Source of the DNA: Pseudomonadota bacterium
GTDB taxonomy: Bacteria > Myxococcota_A > Polyangia > Fen-1088
Direction of reading: 5' to 3'
DNA: 16,869 nt
Assembly (NCBI GenBank): GCA_023438785.1
Contig: JAEXQJ010000214.1
Span: 1 to 16,869 of the forward strand
Positions 15,609 to 16,869 of this stretch are shown piece by piece; within the stretch, counting starts at the first letter, position 1; each line of letters opens with the position of its first letter. Below the pieces are notes generated by a model, which saw only the letters and a list, made by a program, of their open reading frames with translations, was not told the origin of the DNA and searched no databases. A program made the position numbers and the translations under genes.

Positions 15609-16869
15609 CTACGGTGCGCGCGTGCAGTCCAGCGTAAGCGGGATGCGCGTGCCACCGTCCACCATCTCGAAGTCCGACACCTCGATGGAGGACAAGTCGC
15701 CCGGGCCGAGGAGGCCACTCCACTTCGCCTTGCTGGAGGTGTCCGCCTGCGCCGTCAGGGCGATGTTGCCCCCGTCGGACAGGAACATCCCGTAGCGTTG
15801 CATGGCGCGCGCGACGGTACGTGCGCCCTCGTTGGGCAGGCTGGCCAGATTGAATGACGACTTCAGGCGTAGCCGCGCGCCGTAGGGCACCGTGTTCGTC
15901 GTCGGCGTGCCTTTGCCGGCGCCCGAGTGCGTGGCGGGGTGCACGTAGGCGCCCTTGGTGATGCGGTCATTGGGCAGAATGAAGCGAATGGCGTGATTGA
16001 TGCTGCCGCTGGCCACTTCATCAGCGGAGAAGAGCATCGCCGTGATGGGGAAGCCGCCCGCATCGGCGCTGGTGCACTGTTCGCCGCGCGCGTAGTTCGT
16101 CCCGCCCGTCCAGTAGTCGCGCGTGAGATCCCAAACCGCCAGGCACCCTCCGCTGAATGAGCCCGTCGCTGTGCCGCCCGCGATATTGGCACGCCACATC
16201 TCGAAGAGCTTGGTGCCCTGGATGACCACAAGGTGGCAATCGCCGTCGTTGCTGCAGGAGTAGTTCGACTCCCCTTCCAAGCGACCGCCGGGTGGCACAG
16301 GAATGGGCACGTCATCGCAATCCGGCGCGAAGAAGTCGCCGGTCTTGGTGAAGGTCCGCGGCACCACCGTGGCATCGGCCTTGAGGACCTCGATGGAGAA
16401 GTCGATGCGCAGGCTGCCCGTCCCCCAGCCGCCCTTGGCCGCCAGGCCCGCCAGAATGGTGCTTGATTGAGAATCGAGCGCCGCCCCTGAGATGTCCTGA
16501 TACCAGGGCGAGGACGCGGGGAAGAGGGTTCCCGACGCGGATGAGCTCGCTCCGCCCGTGCCGCTCGTGCCCCCCGTGGCCACACTGCCGCCGCTGCGGC
16601 CCCCGTTCCCGCCACCCGCCCCAGCGCCGCCCGAGCCTCCTGTGCCAGGGCCTGCGATGAAACCACCTGCACTGGGCGCGCCTCCGCTCGCCTTCGCACC
16701 GCCTGTCGCCGGCGCACCTCCGCTCGCCTTCGTCCCGCCTGTCGCCGCCTCGCCTCCGCTCGCTTTCGTGCCGCCTGTCGCCGGCGCGCCTCCGCTCGCC
16801 TTCGTCCCGCCCGGCGCCGCCTCGCCTCCGCTCGCCTTGGTCCCACCTGTCGCCGCCGCGCCTCCGCTC
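15609..16869 (-). CDS. Secreted protein with Gly/Ala/Thr/Lys repeat linker and conserved C-terminal domain (5' end off window)
   Basis: The frame stays open to the window edge, so the start and any signal peptide or lipobox lie outside; the GTG at 16583 sits inside the linker and is not a believable start. The visible N-terminal part is a 12-residue tandem repeat (ATGGTKASGGAP and variants) followed by more Gly/Ser. The roughly 300-residue C-terminal domain begins near 16526 with LFPASSPWYQDIS. It contains CHLVVIQGTKLFEMWRA, a WDLTRDYW segment, CTSADAGGFPITAML, EVASGSINHAIRFIL, RLRLKSSFNLASL and RYGMFLSDGGNIAL. I recognise this as a conserved uncharacterised secreted domain family from memory of similar motif order, but know of no assigned activity. 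Several cysteines suggest disulfides. Surface attachment by the long linker is inference. Confidence 0.75.
   Translation of the reverse strand, partial: SGGAAATGGTKASGGEAAPGGTKASGGAPATGGTKASGGEAATGGTKASGGAPATGGAKASGGAPSAGGFIAGPGTGGSGGAGAGGGNGGRSGGSVATGGTSGTGGASSSASGTLFPASSPWYQDISGAALDSQSSTILAGLAAKGGWGTGSLRIDFSIEVLKADATVVPRTFTKTGDFFAPDCDDVPIPVPPGGRLEGESNYSCSNDGDCHLVVIQGTKLFEMWRANIAGGTATGSFSGGCLAVWDLTRDYWTGGTNYARGEQCTSADAGGFPITAMLFSADEVASGSINHAIRFILPNDRITKGAYVHPATHSGAGKGTPTTNTVPYGARLRLKSSFNLASLPNEGARTVARAMQRYGMFLSDGGNIALTAQADTSSKAKWSGLLGPGDLSSIEVSDFEMVDGGTRIPLTLDCTRAP
16677..16869. repeat. Tandem 36-bp repeats encoding a 12-residue linker unit
   Basis: Five full units (16677-16712, 16713-16748, 16749-16784, 16785-16820, 16821-16856) and a partial sixth reaching the window end. 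Each encodes a variant of ATGGTKASGGAP on the minus strand. Units differ at a few bases, with the last residues alternating between Glu-Ala and Ala-Pro. The length is a multiple of three, so copy-number change keeps the frame. Confidence 0.85.

Noticed and set aside
15863..16846. Minus-strand ORF encoding an Arg/Ala-rich repeat protein
   Set aside because: It is the frame-shifted reading of the 36-bp repeats and conserved domain; the true frame gives the Gly-rich linker and protein-like C-terminus.
16677..16869. Possible CRISPR array at the window edge
   Set aside because: The repeats are contiguous with no unique spacers and encode a periodic peptide in frame, so they are a coding minisatellite.

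Overview
The window is high-GC, lipoprotein-rich DNA that looks like the accessory part of a myxobacterial genome (Myxococcota, probably a Polyangiales-type lineage). This is inferred from gene style only: myxobacterial Cys-rich disulfide repeats with a fibro-slime domain, a Ser/Thr kinase with an HRDVSPQN catalytic loop, Gly/Ala/Thr-rich linkers behind lipoboxes, and frequent GTG starts. No RNA gene, CRISPR array, complete insertion sequence or integrase was seen.

Left part (86-6603, all minus strand, transcribed right to left): a predicted lipoprotein (5170-6603), a three-helix membrane protein with a large Cys-rich periplasmic part (3227-5179) and a signal-peptide protein with a Cys-rich body and a beta-barrel-like C-terminus (1132-3225). 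Their stop and start codons overlap or nearly touch, and both downstream genes have strong Shine-Dalgarno sites inside the preceding gene. I recognise none of the three; together they look like an undescribed trans-envelope assembly. About 80 bases further on is a zinc phospholipase C/P1-nuclease-fold enzyme with all the metal ligands but no visible export signal (86-1051).

Middle (6604-11132): a promoter-bearing gap, then a large surface lipoprotein with five Cys-rich repeats, a fibro-slime domain and three more repeats (6918-9383). Next is a region of about 1 kb with no intact gene. It holds a 12-bp hairpin, a 16-bp perfect palindrome and what looks like a plus-strand, frameshifted remnant of a Gly-rich secreted protein.

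Right-middle (10356-14207, minus): a small three-helix membrane protein, then a membrane-anchored Ser/Thr kinase, a PEGA-like periplasmic/membrane protein and a Gly-rich Cys-rich lipoprotein. The last three are closely spaced and probably one operon, a typical myxobacterial signalling set.

Right part (14312-16869): a family 2 glycosyltransferase divergent from the small membrane protein, a tiny protein resembling sigma-70 region 1.1 plus a sigma-like helix-turn-helix, and a convergent secreted protein with 36-bp tandem repeats that runs off the window edge.

The least ordinary items are the coupled three-gene envelope cassette, the export-signal-less phospholipase C, the free-standing sigma-1.1-like protein with a dyad abutting its start codon, and the decayed Gly-rich gene.
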